A stretch of DNA of 64,000 bases from Bradyrhizobium embrapense (lineage in GTDB: Bacteria; Pseudomonadota; Alphaproteobacteria; Rhizobiales; Xanthobacteraceae). The notes under the pieces are model-generated. The model was not told where the DNA came from, made no database searches, and saw only the letters and a list, made by a program, of their open reading frames with translations. The stretch's first letter is position 1, and every line of letters starts with the position of its first letter. Positions 25,484-35,168 of the stretch are shown here, in pieces. The DNA is taken from contig NZ_LFIP02000013.1 of NCBI RefSeq assembly GCF_001189235.2, forward strand, positions 62,001-126,000, given 5' to 3'. Position numbers and translations under genes: made by a program.

Positions 25484-26776
25484 ATGCCTCACATGCTGGA
25501 TCAGCTTGAAGCCGAATTCCCTGAGCACACGCCTCGTCCGGCCGGCGCGCCGAGGGCGCTTGACGGAATCCGGGTGGTCGATCTCTCGCACTTCATCGCG
25601 GGCCCGTTCGCGACCATGATCCTGGCCGACATGGGTGCTGAGGTGATCAAGGTCGAGGCGCCCGGCCGCGGCGACGATCTGCGCCGGTATCCTCCGGTGC
25701 ATCCGGACCTCAGGCACGGCGCTCCGTTTCTGTGGGCCAACCGCAACAAGCGCAGTGTCGCCCTCGATCTCAAATCCCCGGAGGGGTTGCAGGTCGCGCG
25801 CGAGCTGATCGCGACGGCGGATGTCGTCGTCGAGAACTTCTCGGCCGGCGTGATGGCTCGGCTCGGGCTCGACTATGCGAGCTGCCGCAAGCTGAGGCCC
25901 GAGATCATCTATTGCGCGGTGTCGGCCTATGGCCGCGACGGGCCGTTTGCCGACCGGCTCGGCTTCGACCCGATCGCACAGGTCGAGAGCGGCTTCGTCT
26001 CGATGAACGGCTACGCCGACCGCGAGGGCGTGCGGGCCTTGTCGCCGGTGATGGACATCAGCACCGCGATGATGGCGAGCAATGCGATCCTGGGCGCGCT
26101 GCTTGCGCGCGAGCGCAGTGGCCTCGGCCAGGCCATCGAAGTATCATTGTTCGAGAATGCCGTCCTGATGACCGGGTACGCGACCATGCAGTCGCTGTTC
26201 AACAATGCCGATCCAAAGCGGAGCGGCAATACCAGTCCCGACACCTGTCCGTCGGGCGTGTTCCTGGCCAGCGATTGCTCGTTCTATATTAATTGCGGCA
26301 ATGACAAGATATTCCAGCGCTTGATGGCGCAAGTACTCGAGCGGGAGGATCTCGCCGCAGCCGGGATCTACGCGACGGGTCCTGACCGGATCCGCCGGCG
26401 TGAGGAGTTGTTCGCGATCCTCGGCGATGCCTTTGCCCGGCGGCCCTGGTCACACTGGCAGTCGCGGATGCGGGCGGCCGGCGTGCCCTGCGGCCGGCTG
26501 CGCAGCGTCGGCGAGGCGATCCGTTCGCCCGAGGCGCGGGAGCGCGGGATCGTCACGAGGATTCCGCATGAGACGATCGGCTGGGTGCCGAATGTGAACC
26601 TGCCGATTCGCTATTCGCGGACGCCGATCGTCGATCCCGTCGCGGCGCCGGCGGTCGGCCAGCACACCGAGGACGTGCTGCGCGAACTCCTCGGCTATGA
26701 CGACGCACGCATCGCGCAGCTCGCGGCGGGCAGAGCTTTCGGGGGCCGGCCAGCGGGAAAGGATACCAAGCCGTGA
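25484..26776 (+). CDS. Family III CoA transferase (CaiB/BaiF type), second copy
   Basis: A 430-residue CoA transferase. It has ALDGIRVVDLSHFIAGPFAT, ADMGAEVIKVEAPGRGDDLR, NKRSVALDLKSPEG and a likely catalytic aspartate in LSPVMDISTA. It is clearly a different branch from the copy at 20881. It starts 72 bases after the reductase, and its TGA overlaps the GTG start of a truncated thiolase, showing that the thiolase was once part of the operon. It probably activates the product of the oxygenase step. Confidence 0.92.
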   Translation: MPHMLDQLEAEFPEHTPRPAGAPRALDGIRVVDLSHFIAGPFATMILADMGAEVIKVEAPGRGDDLRRYPPVHPDLRHGAPFLWANRNKRSVALDLKSPEGLQVARELIATADVVVENFSAGVMARLGLDYASCRKLRPEIIYCAVSAYGRDGPFADRLGFDPIAQVESGFVSMNGYADREGVRALSPVMDISTAMMASNAILGALLARERSGLGQAIEVSLFENAVLMTGYATMQSLFNNADPKRSGNTSPDTCPSGVFLASDCSFYINCGNDKIFQRLMAQVLEREDLAAAGIYATGPDRIRRREELFAILGDAFARRPWSHWQSRMRAAGVPCGRLRSVGEAIRSPEARERGIVTRIPHETIGWVPNVNLPIRYSRTPIVDPVAAPAVGQHTEDVLRELLGYDDARIAQLAAGRAFGGRPAGKDTKP

Positions 26777-26901
26777 CAATGCGCGCGGGAGAGGAGTGGA
26801 CACTGCGGGGCCGGGTCGCGGTCATCGGGATCGGCGAGACCGAATATTATCGTCATGGCGCGCCTCCGCTTTTCGGTACAAAAACCCGGCAATCTGAATA
26901 G
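26773..26901 (+). pseudogene. Thiolase-family gene truncated after about 30 codons
   Basis: The GTG at 26773 overlaps the stop of the CoA transferase. The reading MRAGEEWTLRGRVAVIGIG, then ETEYYRHGAPPL, is the usual start of acetyl-CoA acetyltransferase/SCP2-thiolase-like proteins, which run to about 380-400 residues. From about 26868 the likeness ends; the frame runs into a hairpin and stops at 26899-26901. No further thiolase-like sequence follows. The gene was broken by deletion or rearrangement. Confidence 0.65.
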
Positions 26902-26917
26902 ATTGCCGGGTTTTTGT
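26878..26917. terminator. Perfect 18-bp-arm hairpin at the thiolase break
   Basis: The arms ACAAAAACCCGGCAATCT and AGATTGCCGGGTTTTTGT are perfectly complementary around the 4-base loop GAAT. With A-run and T-run flanks it would work as an intrinsic terminator in both directions. It begins about where thiolase homology ends, so it lies at the rearrangement junction. Confidence 0.75.
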
Positions 26918-27199
26918 TTCTGGAGGCGAACGTCGCGCCACAACGCTATCAACGACTTGGTTTGGTGGTCCGAAACACCGGCAACCTGCTGCGGTCGGCC
27001 GAACGAGAGCGGGCGCGAACAACGGAGGCCAACTTGCCCTGGCCGTCTCGGGTGGCTTGATCGGGGGATACCGTCGATCTCGCCGATCGATCGGATCATC
27101 GACGCTATGAACTCGCGGGATCGTCTCGACCATGTCGGCGCGTGAATGGCCCTGGCAGTCGTGCAAGACTGCCTCGATGCGATGCCGACATAGATCCGA
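26918..27199. other. Non-coding stretch between hairpin and small secreted protein gene
   Basis: No frame here has both a start signal and a recognisable product. It separates the broken catabolic block from the exopolysaccharide locus and is probably rearranged DNA. Confidence 0.4.
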
Positions 27200-27466
27200 T
27201 CATTTCTTGTCCTTGTCGGCGGCGTCGTCCGCGTTGCCTCCATTGTCGACGCATTTCTTGAAATAGTCGCGTTCGGCCTGTCCATTGCCTTTGGCGCTGC
27301 CCGCCGCCGGATTGCCGGGCTGACGTGGTGGAAAGCTCTTCGCAACGAGCGCATTGCATTTCCTCGCCACCTCAACGGTGACGGCTGATGTCTCGGTTGG
27401 CAAAAGCAGGAGAGCCACCAGCGAGAATGCGAGGGCGGCTCGCTTGAATTCCTGTTCGGCGCGCAT
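27200..27466 (-). CDS. Small exported protein of unknown function
   Basis: An 88-residue protein with a signal peptide (ALAFSLVALLLLPTETSA) followed by a short charged mature part with two cysteines (RKCNALVAK and FKKCVDNGG) and an Asp/Lys-rich tail. The start at 27466 is chosen because the signal peptide begins soon after; the upstream ATG at 27490 is possible and a GGAGGG lies between them. Mature length is about 60 residues. No family recognised. It faces away from the gmd remnant. Confidence 0.6.
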   Translation of the reverse strand: MRAEQEFKRAALAFSLVALLLLPTETSAVTVEVARKCNALVAKSFPPRQPGNPAAGSAKGNGQAERDYFKKCVDNGGNADDAADKDKK

Positions 27467-27719
27467 GGTGACCCTCCCTGCTGCCGTCATCGTTGCAGCG
27501 GCGTGATCCTATCGCGGGGTGCAGAACAGGCAATGGTCGATCGCGCAACCCGTTCACGTCGGGTCTGCAGATGTGCCGTCTAGGGGCGGCTTCCGACACG
27601 GCACGTACGCGCCGGAGGATTAATCTTACGCTGCAATAATTGCCGCCCTGATCGACCTGCGCACTGCGCATGCAAGGCGATTTTGGCTACATATGAGGAT
27701 CATATTTTGAGTAGGCCAT

Positions 27720-28801
27720 ATGACGAAAAAAAGAGTATTAATAACCGGCGTAACCGGTCAAGACGGGGCGTATCTGGCCGAACGAAGGGCTATGAGGTCC
27801 ATGGCAACAAGCGACGGACCTCGCTTTTCAACACCGACCGCATTGATCATCTCTACCTCGATCCACACGAGCCGGATCCTTCGTTCCGGCTGCACTATGG
27901 TGATTTGACCGACTCTTCCAGCCTGATCAGGATCGTCGGCCAGGTACAGCCGGACGAGATCTACAATCTCGCCGCCCAAAGTCACGTGGCGGTTTCGTTC
28001 GAAGAGCCGGAATATACCGCGAATTCGGACGCTCTCGGCACACTGCGACTCCTCGAGGCGATTCGGATCGTGGGGCTCGAGAAGAAGTCCAAATTCTACC
28101 AGGCCTCGACCTCGGAACTGTATGGCCTGGTGCAGGAAGTCCCGCAGAAGGAGACCACTCCGTTCTATCCGCGGTCGCCTTACGCCGTTGCGAAGCTCTA
28201 CGCCTACTGGATCACGGTGAATTATCGTGAGGCGTACGGAATCTATGCCTGCAACGGAATTCTGTTCAATCACGAGTCTCCGGTGCGGGGCGAAACCTTT
28301 GTCACCCGAAAGATCACCCGCGCCTTGGCCCGCATCCACCTCGGCCTTCAGGAGCGTCTTTATCTGGGCAATCTTGACGCGCTCCGCGACTGGGGGCATG
28401 CGCGTGACTATGTCGAAATGCAATGGCTGATGCTGCAGCAGGATACGCCGGGGGACTTCGTCATCGCGACCGGTGTGCAGCACTCGGTTCGCCATTTCGT
28501 CGAGGTTGCCGCGGGCGAAGTGGGGATGCGGATCCGCTGGGAAGGAACGGGCGTCGACGAGAAGGGCTATGATGCTGCCACAGGCAAGTGCATCGTGTCC
28601 GTCGACCCGCGCTATTTCCGTCCCTCGGAGGTCGCGACCCTCCTGGGCGATCCCTCCAAGGCGAAGGAGAAGCTTGGCTGGTGGCCCAAGACCTCGTTCG
28701 AGAGCCTGGTGCGCGAGATGGTGCAGGAAGATCTGGCCGCAGCGAAGCGAGATGAACTGATCAAGCAACACGGCTTCAGATATTATCCGCGTCACGAGTG
28801 A
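27720..28801 (+). pseudogene. gmd: GDP-mannose 4,6-dehydratase, frameshifted near the N-terminus
   Basis: The start at 27720 reads KRVLITGVTGQDGAYLAE, the usual Gmd Rossmann start, then leaves frame at about 27783. The rest (KGYEVHG onward, with SPYAVAKLYAYW as the YxxxK site and a full C-terminus) continues in another frame. Gmd normally has about four residues between AE and KGYEVHG; here two bases stand in for twelve, so about ten bases are missing. A frame opening at 27683 runs through the body but lacks the GxxGxxG cofactor loop. GDP-mannose to GDP-4-keto-6-deoxymannose conversion is therefore probably lost from this copy. Confidence 0.8.
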
Positions 28802-28844
28802 CCGCAGCCCGGAACGCCGTCTGGTGCTTGTTGTCGCAATGCCG

Positions 28845-30155
28845 TCAAGGCAGGCGGATGGAGTCCTTCACCGCGATGGCGTCGGGCCCGCCGGCGGTCA
28901 TCGCCACCTGCGTTTCGGACGCGGACGGTGCATGTCGCATCGCGCTCATCTCAAGCGCCCAGCGCCCGACGATGGCCCGACGATCCCAACGCTCGAGCGA
29001 GCGCTTCCGTCCTTCGGTGCCGAACGCCGCGCAGAGCGCCTGATCCTGGGCAAGCGCGCAGATCGCATCGGCGAGAGCACGCGTGTCGCCGGGGGAAACG
29101 ACCATCCCGGCACCCTTGACCTCCTCGGCCAACCCCGTTCCTTCGGTCGCCATCGCGATCACCGGACGGGCGGAGCCGAACACGGCCCCAAGCTTGGATG
29201 GCAGGACCAGATCAGCCGCCTCTGCCTTCTGCGGAATGAGATGCATGTCCGCCGTCGCCATTAGCTCGTTGAAGCTCTCGTTGGGTTGCAGTCCGAGGAA
29301 ATGAACATTGGAACGGCCGGCCGCCATATCGAGCAACCTCGCCCTGTCAGGCCCTTCTCCGGCGAGGATGAAATGAATTTCCGGATGACTTTCTTGCAGG
29401 ATGGACGCGGCTTCGATCACGAGATCGAGGCCCTGCTTGTTCGACATCGTGCCCGAATAGAGTCCGACGACATCGCTTTCGCCAATGCCGAATTCACGCC
29501 GATACCTGGTCTGCCGCGACCGAGGAAAGATGGCGCTCGTGTCGATCCAGTTTCTGATCTCGACGGTCCGCTCCGCAGCAACGCCCTTGGCCAACAGCCG
29601 GTCGACCATCTGCGGTGAAATCGAAGATACCCGGTCGAACGACCGAAGGATGCGAGATTCGGCCCCGAGCATCAGGCTGCGAAGCGCGCCGTTTCGAAGC
29701 AGTCCGAGATCAAAGGCGGCATCAACCTCGAAATCCTGCACATGGAGCCAGGACTTCACACCGATCCGCCGCGCGACGAACGAGACGAGCGCGGACGACA
29801 TCAGGGAGGGAGCGGTGGACAGCATGACGTCGGGCCGCCATTCGAGCGCCTTCGTCAGCATCGGCAGTGCGCTCGTCAACGCAAACGAGGCATGGTGCAG
29901 CAGCCTTTTCGCCCCCGTCGGCTTCCGCGGCACGTATATCGGGGTGCGGGTGATCTCGACACCGTTGGCGTTTCGAGTCCTGAAATAGCGACTGTCGAAG
30001 CCGGTCGGGATTCGCCAGGCGGGATAGTAGGGCGGCGCAGTGATCACACGGACCTCGTGCCCGTCGGCCACAAGGCTTTCGCAGAGCTCCGTGTTGTATT
30101 TTGCGACGCCGATCAAATCGGGCGCATAGTTGATTCCGACCAACAGAACACGCAT
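28845..30155 (-). CDS. Glycosyltransferase family 4 (WcaI-like)
   Basis: A 436-residue GT-B enzyme that adds a sugar to the lipid-linked repeat unit on the cytoplasmic face. It has the N-terminal NYAPDLIGVAKYNTELCE and APPYYPAWRIP typical of WcaI-like transferases, and the nucleotide-sugar domain with EGPDRARLLDMA and ADLVLPSKLGAVFGSARPVI. ATG at 30155 is taken as the start, with TTG directly before it. It is convergent with gmd and 64 bases downstream of the GDP-fucose synthase gene, with which it shares direction. The donor could be GDP-fucose, but this is a guess. Confidence 0.88.
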   Translation of the reverse strand: MRVLLVGINYAPDLIGVAKYNTELCESLVADGHEVRVITAPPYYPAWRIPTGFDSRYFRTRNANGVEITRTPIYVPRKPTGAKRLLHHASFALTSALPMLTKALEWRPDVMLSTAPSLMSSALVSFVARRIGVKSWLHVQDFEVDAAFDLGLLRNGALRSLMLGAESRILRSFDRVSSISPQMVDRLLAKGVAAERTVEIRNWIDTSAIFPRSRQTRYRREFGIGESDVVGLYSGTMSNKQGLDLVIEAASILQESHPEIHFILAGEGPDRARLLDMAAGRSNVHFLGLQPNESFNELMATADMHLIPQKAEAADLVLPSKLGAVFGSARPVIAMATEGTGLAEEVKGAGMVVSPGDTRALADAICALAQDQALCAAFGTEGRKRSLERWDRRAIVGRWALEMSAMRHAPSASETQVAMTAGGPDAIAVKDSIRLP

Positions 30156-30219
30156 CAAGTACAGTCCAACTTCTAAAACTGGAATCGAAAATTCACGTCT
30201 CGAAAAAGCGTTGATCTCG

Positions 30220-31194
30220 TCAGTCGCCGGAATTGCATTCCAAATGACGACCGTAGCCCTTCAGAAAGTCCTCATATGCTCCCGCCAGCCCGATCGGTAG
30301 CGGGGTAGTCGAACGCCAGCCCAGTCGGCGAATCCGCGAACTGTCGAGGAGCTTGCGGGGCGTGCCGTCCGGCTTGGACGTATCAAAAACCAACTTGCCC
30401 GTATAGCCCACGACCTCCGCTACCATGGCGGCAAAATCGGCGATAGAGACTTCGTCACCACTGCCGACATTGATGGGCAGTTCATTCGAGTAGTTCTTCA
30501 AGAGAAAGACGCACGCATCGGCGAAGTCGTCGACATTTAGAAACTCGCGAAGCGGGCTACCCGTGCCCCAGACGGATACGGTCCGGGTTCCTGCCAGCTT
30601 GGCCTCGTGGAAGCGTCGTATCAGCGCCGCCGGCACGTGACTGTGCGCTGGATGATAATTGTCGCCGCGGCCATAGAGGTTGGTCGGCATGACCGATATG
30701 AAATCGTCACCATGTTGCCGCCGGTGTGCCTGACAGATCTTGAGGCCGGCAATCTTGGCGATTGCGTACCATTCGTTGGTCGGCTCGAGCGGCCCCGTCA
30801 GCAATTCGGTTTCCGCGATCGGCTGCCTGGCGTGCTTGGGGTACATGCAGGACGAACCGAGAAACAGCAGGCGCCCAACGCCGATTGCATGACTTGCGCG
30901 GATCACGTTGAGCTCGACCGCGAGATTGTCGCAGAGAAAATCGACGGGGAAATTACTGTTGGCGGCAATGCCGCCGACCTTGGCGGCGGCATGGACCACG
31001 ACGTCCGGACGATTTACCTCGAGCCACCGCAATGTCGGTTGCTCCTTCGCAAGGTCGAGCTCTCCGCGATCGGCATAAAGGAGGGTGCAGCTCTCGGACG
31101 CGAGGCGGCGCATGATGGCCGAGCCCACCATTCCGCGATGGCCGGCTACGAAGACCCGCCTTCCAGTCAGATCGTAGGAAAATCCCCCCGACAT
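30220..31194 (-). CDS. fcl: GDP-L-fucose synthase
   Basis: A 324-residue SDR-type epimerase/reductase (WcaG/Fcl). It has the cofactor motif AGHRGMVGSAI, the GSSCMYP block with the catalytic Ser and Cys region, and the YxxxK pair in YAIAKIAGLK. It converts GDP-4-keto-6-deoxymannose to GDP-L-fucose, the step after Gmd. It is separated from gmd by a glycosyltransferase gene and lies on the other strand. The open frame is intact, so the pathway is broken only at gmd unless another gmd exists elsewhere. Confidence 0.93.
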   Translation of the reverse strand: MSGGFSYDLTGRRVFVAGHRGMVGSAIMRRLASESCTLLYADRGELDLAKEQPTLRWLEVNRPDVVVHAAAKVGGIAANSNFPVDFLCDNLAVELNVIRASHAIGVGRLLFLGSSCMYPKHARQPIAETELLTGPLEPTNEWYAIAKIAGLKICQAHRRQHGDDFISVMPTNLYGRGDNYHPAHSHVPAALIRRFHEAKLAGTRTVSVWGTGSPLREFLNVDDFADACVFLLKNYSNELPINVGSGDEVSIADFAAMVAEVVGYTGKLVFDTSKPDGTPRKLLDSSRIRRLGWRSTTPLPIGLAGAYEDFLKGYGRHLECNSGD

Positions 31195-32045
31195 AAATGA
31201 ACCCTTGCCTACTGAAATCCGAATGCTTCACGGCCGCCGCAGGGCCTTGCAATATTGTGGTCTCCGGTGTCCGAAGCCGAGCCGGGCGCCGTTGCAATAC
31301 TTCCTACCAATACGACGGTCGGTTGTAACCGAACGAGCATATTAATGATGAAGATGCGAAGGGTTCCCAAGCGGGACAACGCTGCAATGCCCGGGATGCT
31401 GGTCTGACCAAATATGCATTAATTCTCTGCCGCGTTAAGGTCCATTGCGTCTCCCTCTTCAGGGAAGTGCCGTTCGAGCACCCGAAAATCTACGGGCAAA
31501 GCAACCAGGCGATGCGCTGTTGGACCACGCAATCTTACGGGGGTCGGAAAAGTCTCTTTCGTTTGCCCGGGCAAAGTGCAGGGAAATCTCGCTTGTGCCA
31601 CGGGTCGTACCGACTATCGCAATCCCGAGTTTCCCACGTTGGGTCGGGTACCACACGCATGCGGCGTGAGAGCAGGTCAGGACAGGTCCGGGCTCGCGTC
31701 AGCACTGGATCATCTCAGCCCGAGAGATGAGAACCCGTCCGACATCCAACGTTCGCGTCGATTCGTGGATAGGCCGCTTCATCTGCGATGGAGATGTGTG
31801 CAACTGCGGACCCGGATGCCGCTGTCGAATGTGGAGAGGCAGCCGCTGTCCCGTTCTTCAGGTTCGCGTCGAATTAACCTTGCTGAAATGCGCCCGCCAG
31901 CGCCGGTCAAGAACCATTGCTGCCGATACGTCTAATTTTAGCGGTACTCGCAGGGGCACCTTAATTACCAAAACAACTCGTATCCGGCCATTAAATTCAG
32001 GAGAACCGGCGATGCCATAGCAATTTCCCAGCTGAGGAGAGCGCT
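31195..32045. other. Long divergent intergenic region
   Basis: About 850 bases between divergent fcl and the GH16 gene. Only short overlapping frames occur. It is less GC-rich around 31310-31430 and should hold promoters for both directions. A palindrome is at 31319. GAGGAGAG lies just before the GH16 start. Confidence 0.5.
31319..31332. promoter_or_regulatory. Short palindrome upstream of fcl
   Basis: TCGGTTGTAACCGA has 6-bp perfect arms around a 2-base centre, 125 bases before the fcl start. A candidate operator; nothing else supports it. Confidence 0.25.
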
Positions 32046-34985
32046 ATGTCGATCGATCCGAAAAATCTCGCTGGAACGGCCACACTCACGTTTTCGGACG
32101 ATTTCAACTCGCTCAGCCTGTGGAACGGTACGAGCGGCACCTGGGATTCGACCTATTGGTGGGCGGCTGCCAACGGCATCAACATTAGTGGCAACCAGGA
32201 GGTCAACTGGTACATCAACAGCAATTATGCACCGACGAGTTCGGTGACGCCGTGGACCGTGAGCAACGGCATCCTCGATCTTCATGCGGGCCCCGCAGCT
32301 CCCGCGATCCAGCCCTACATCAACAATGCCCAGTACACGTCGGGCATGATCACAACCTATCACTCCTTCTCGCAGCTCTACGGCTACTTCGAGATGAGGG
32401 CCGAGCTACCTGCTGGCCAGGGGCTCTGGCCCGCATTCTGGCTGCTGCCCACGAACAACGCGCTGCTCGGGACCGTGCCGGCTCAAGAGCTGGATATCAT
32501 GGAGTCGCTCGGCAACAACCCGACGATCGACTACATGACATCGCACAGTTCTGCGACGGGCAGCATGCAGCTCCAGCAGGACGGAGTCTCCATCCCGACA
32601 ATGGCGTCTGGATTCCACACCTACGGCATGGATTGGGAGGCCGATACGATTACCTGGTACGTCGACGGAGTGAAGACCTTCCAGATTGCCACTCCATCCG
32701 ACATGCACACCCCAATGTATATGATCGCCGACCTGGCGCTGTACGGGCCGGCCATCACCGACCCCAGTGCGCCGGTCGGCGGCGACATGCTCATCGACTA
32801 TATCCGCGCCTATTCCGCCAAACCGCCTGTCGTTCAGATCAACTCGTTCTCGCCCGACAGCAACATCACCGGCGACGGCATCACCAACGCGAAGCAGATT
32901 ACCCTGACGGGTTCGGCCGCCGTCGGTACGACGGTCCAGATCTTCGACGGCTCGACCAAGCTTGGCACGGCGGTGACCGACAGCACCGGAAAATGGTCGT
33001 TCGTCGCGGCAAATCTGACCGACGGGGTTCATCCCTTCACCGCGACGACGACGGATCAGAGCGGCAACGTCACGACGTCGACCGCACTCACGGTGACGGT
33101 CGACACCACCGCGCCCACGGCCCCGAGCATTGCTTCATTCACGCCGGACAGTGCAACGGTCGGCGACGGCATCACTAACCAGAACCACATTACGCTGAGC
33201 GGCACCGCAGAGGCCAGCAGCACGGTCCAGATCTTCGACGGAACGACGCAGGTCGGCACGGTGGTTGCTGACAAGACCGGCGCCTGGTCTTTCGCGACGG
33301 CAACATTGAGCGATGGCAACCACTCGTTCACAGCCAAGGCGATGGACGCTGCTGGCAACGTCAGCTCTGCCTCTACGTCGCTTACCGTGACGATCGACAC
33401 CGTGGCTCCAGCCCAGCCTGTCGTTGTGACGTTTACGCTGGCCCAATCCGCGGTTTCCGGTACTGCCGAAGCCGGCGCGACCATCGCGCTCTACGACGGC
33501 ACCACCCTGATCGGCTCCGGAAAGGCCAAGAGCGACGGCACTTGGAGCATCAACGTCGGATCGCTTTCCTCCGGCCCCCACTCGTTCTCGGTGACTGCGA
33601 CTGACGCAGCCGGCAACACGAGCGTGCAATCCAATGTTCTCCAGACCAAGGTCATCGAAAGCGCGGGAAGCACGATCCTGGAGCAGGTCGGAAGCAACCT
33701 CCACTTCGTCACAGGCAGCACCGACGTCGTATTCAAACTGGCGGGTGCCGCGGTTAGCACGGATCAGTTTCCCAGCTACAATTTCATCGGCGCCGAGAAG
33801 ACGGCGGCCGGCTACGACCTCGCCTGGAAGGATGCCGGCACTGGCCTTTACACGGTCGTGGCCACCGATGCGAACGGCAACTTCCTGTCGACCATCGCCG
33901 GCTCGGTCTCCGGTCCAAGCGATGCGCTTCGATCGCTGGAGTCGACGATGCATCAGGATCTGAACGGCGACGGCACGATCGGCCTGCCCGTCAAGATCAT
34001 CGAGACGTCGGGCAGCACGATCCTCGAGCAGGTTGGAAACAGCCTCCACTTTGTCACAGGCAGCACCGATGTCGTGTTCAAACTGGCGGGCGCCGCAGTC
34101 AGCTTGGAGCAATTCCCCAGCTACAATTTCAGCGGTGCCGAAAAGACGTCGACCGGGTACGATGTCGCGTGGAAGGATGCCGGCACCGGCCTGTATACTG
34201 TCGTGGCCACCGATGCGAACGGCAACTTCCTGTCGACCGTTGCCGGCTCGGTCTCCGGCTCGAGCACGTCGCTGCTCGCGCTGGAGACGACGATGCATCA
34301 GGATCTGAACGGCGACGGTATGATCGGCCCGAAGGCCGGCACGGTCGCGACCAGCGTCAGCCTGCAGCTTACGATCGATGCCGGAGGCAGCCTCGAGCTC
34401 GCCGGCGCCGCGACGGGCGCGATCACATTCAGCAAGAACACGGGCATGCTGATCCTGGATCAGTCCAGCAAGTTCACCGGAAATATCCTGGGCCTTTCGG
34501 GCAACGGCGACCCGACCGCCTCGGATATCCTCGACCTGAGGGATATCGCGTTCAGCGCCGGCACCCGGGTTTCGTATATCGGAAATACCTCGGGCGGCGT
34601 GCTGACGGTCACCGACGCGCAAAACCATACTGCGCATCTCAATCTGACGGGCGACTACACGCGAATGACGTTCGCCCTGTCCAGTGACGGACACGGCGGC
34701 ACATTTGTCATCGACCCTCCCGCGACGAACGTCGCTCCGCAGACGCTGTCGATGCCGAATCAAGCCGCCACAGTGAGCCAGGTCGGCGACGGATTTGTTT
34801 TCCATCCGTCCGCGGCCGCCGGCAGCGCAAGCCCGTATGATGGCCACACCCCGCTGCCATTCCACGAGGTGCAGCTTGATTGGTACACGAATTCGATTGC
34901 GCAGGATGTGCATCTCGACATTCACTCGATCGCGGAAGCTATGGGCTACACCCACACCCACGACACTTTCATGCTGCATCTGTAG
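32046..34985 (+). CDS. GH16 endo-beta-glucanase-like protein with Ig-like and tandem C-terminal modules
   Basis: A 979-residue secreted glycosidase. The GH16 catalytic domain covers about residues 15-255, with the active site ELDIME (nucleophile E148, acid/base E153). Three Ig-like modules follow (about 259-540; each with TVQIFDG or IALYDG and a SGNV/AGNV turn), then two near-identical 116-residue modules (541-656, 657-772), each closing with the calcium-loop-like DLNGDG. A beta-rich C-terminal region follows. There is no Sec signal, so type I export is likely, as for rhizobial ExsH/PlyA-type glycanases. It may trim the exopolysaccharide made here. Confidence 0.88.
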   Translation: MSIDPKNLAGTATLTFSDDFNSLSLWNGTSGTWDSTYWWAAANGINISGNQEVNWYINSNYAPTSSVTPWTVSNGILDLHAGPAAPAIQPYINNAQYTSGMITTYHSFSQLYGYFEMRAELPAGQGLWPAFWLLPTNNALLGTVPAQELDIMESLGNNPTIDYMTSHSSATGSMQLQQDGVSIPTMASGFHTYGMDWEADTITWYVDGVKTFQIATPSDMHTPMYMIADLALYGPAITDPSAPVGGDMLIDYIRAYSAKPPVVQINSFSPDSNITGDGITNAKQITLTGSAAVGTTVQIFDGSTKLGTAVTDSTGKWSFVAANLTDGVHPFTATTTDQSGNVTTSTALTVTVDTTAPTAPSIASFTPDSATVGDGITNQNHITLSGTAEASSTVQIFDGTTQVGTVVADKTGAWSFATATLSDGNHSFTAKAMDAAGNVSSASTSLTVTIDTVAPAQPVVVTFTLAQSAVSGTAEAGATIALYDGTTLIGSGKAKSDGTWSINVGSLSSGPHSFSVTATDAAGNTSVQSNVLQTKVIESAGSTILEQVGSNLHFVTGSTDVVFKLAGAAVSTDQFPSYNFIGAEKTAAGYDLAWKDAGTGLYTVVATDANGNFLSTIAGSVSGPSDALRSLESTMHQDLNGDGTIGLPVKIIETSGSTILEQVGNSLHFVTGSTDVVFKLAGAAVSLEQFPSYNFSGAEKTSTGYDVAWKDAGTGLYTVVATDANGNFLSTVAGSVSGSSTSLLALETTMHQDLNGDGMIGPKAGTVATSVSLQLTIDAGGSLELAGAATGAITFSKNTGMLILDQSSKFTGNILGLSGNGDPTASDILDLRDIAFSAGTRVSYIGNTSGGVLTVTDAQNHTAHLNLTGDYTRMTFALSSDGHGGTFVIDPPATNVAPQTLSMPNQAATVSQVGDGFVFHPSAAAGSASPYDGHTPLPFHEVQLDWYTNSIAQDVHLDIHSIAEAMGYTHTHDTFMLHL
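33666..34361 (+). repeat. Tandem 348-base repeat inside the GH16 gene
   Basis: Two copies (33666-34013 and 34014-34361) encode the same 116-residue module. The stretch HFVTGSTDVVFKLAGAAVS is identical in both, and the DNA is also highly similar. The exact period and low divergence point to recent duplication or gene conversion. Confidence 0.8.
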
Positions 34986-35168
34986 AGGGAGCAGTGGCGC
35001 GCCTTCCTGAGGGGAGGGCGGAGGCAGTGAAGCCTGCCGGCCGCGCTGGGACGCAATTCGCGATCGATCCGGAAAGCGCGAACGCGTCCGACCGCGCTGT
35101 GCCGCGCAAATCTTGCCGAGGGGGAGCCGGTCTGCCAGTATCGAGTGCCACCATCTGGAGCCTGAGAG

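Noticed and set aside
26878..26917. Insertion-sequence end or attachment site
   Set aside because: No transposase or integrase gene and no flanking target duplication were seen; terminator is the simpler reading, although a role in rearrangement stays possible.
26695..27375. Open frame of 226 codons on the minus strand across the thiolase break
   Set aside because: It crosses the palindrome and the antisense of a CoA transferase, and its composition is typical of a chance frame.
33135..34979. Open frame of 614 codons on the minus strand opposite the GH16 gene
   Set aside because: Antisense shadow. The plus strand has GH16 and Ig-like modules in the right order.
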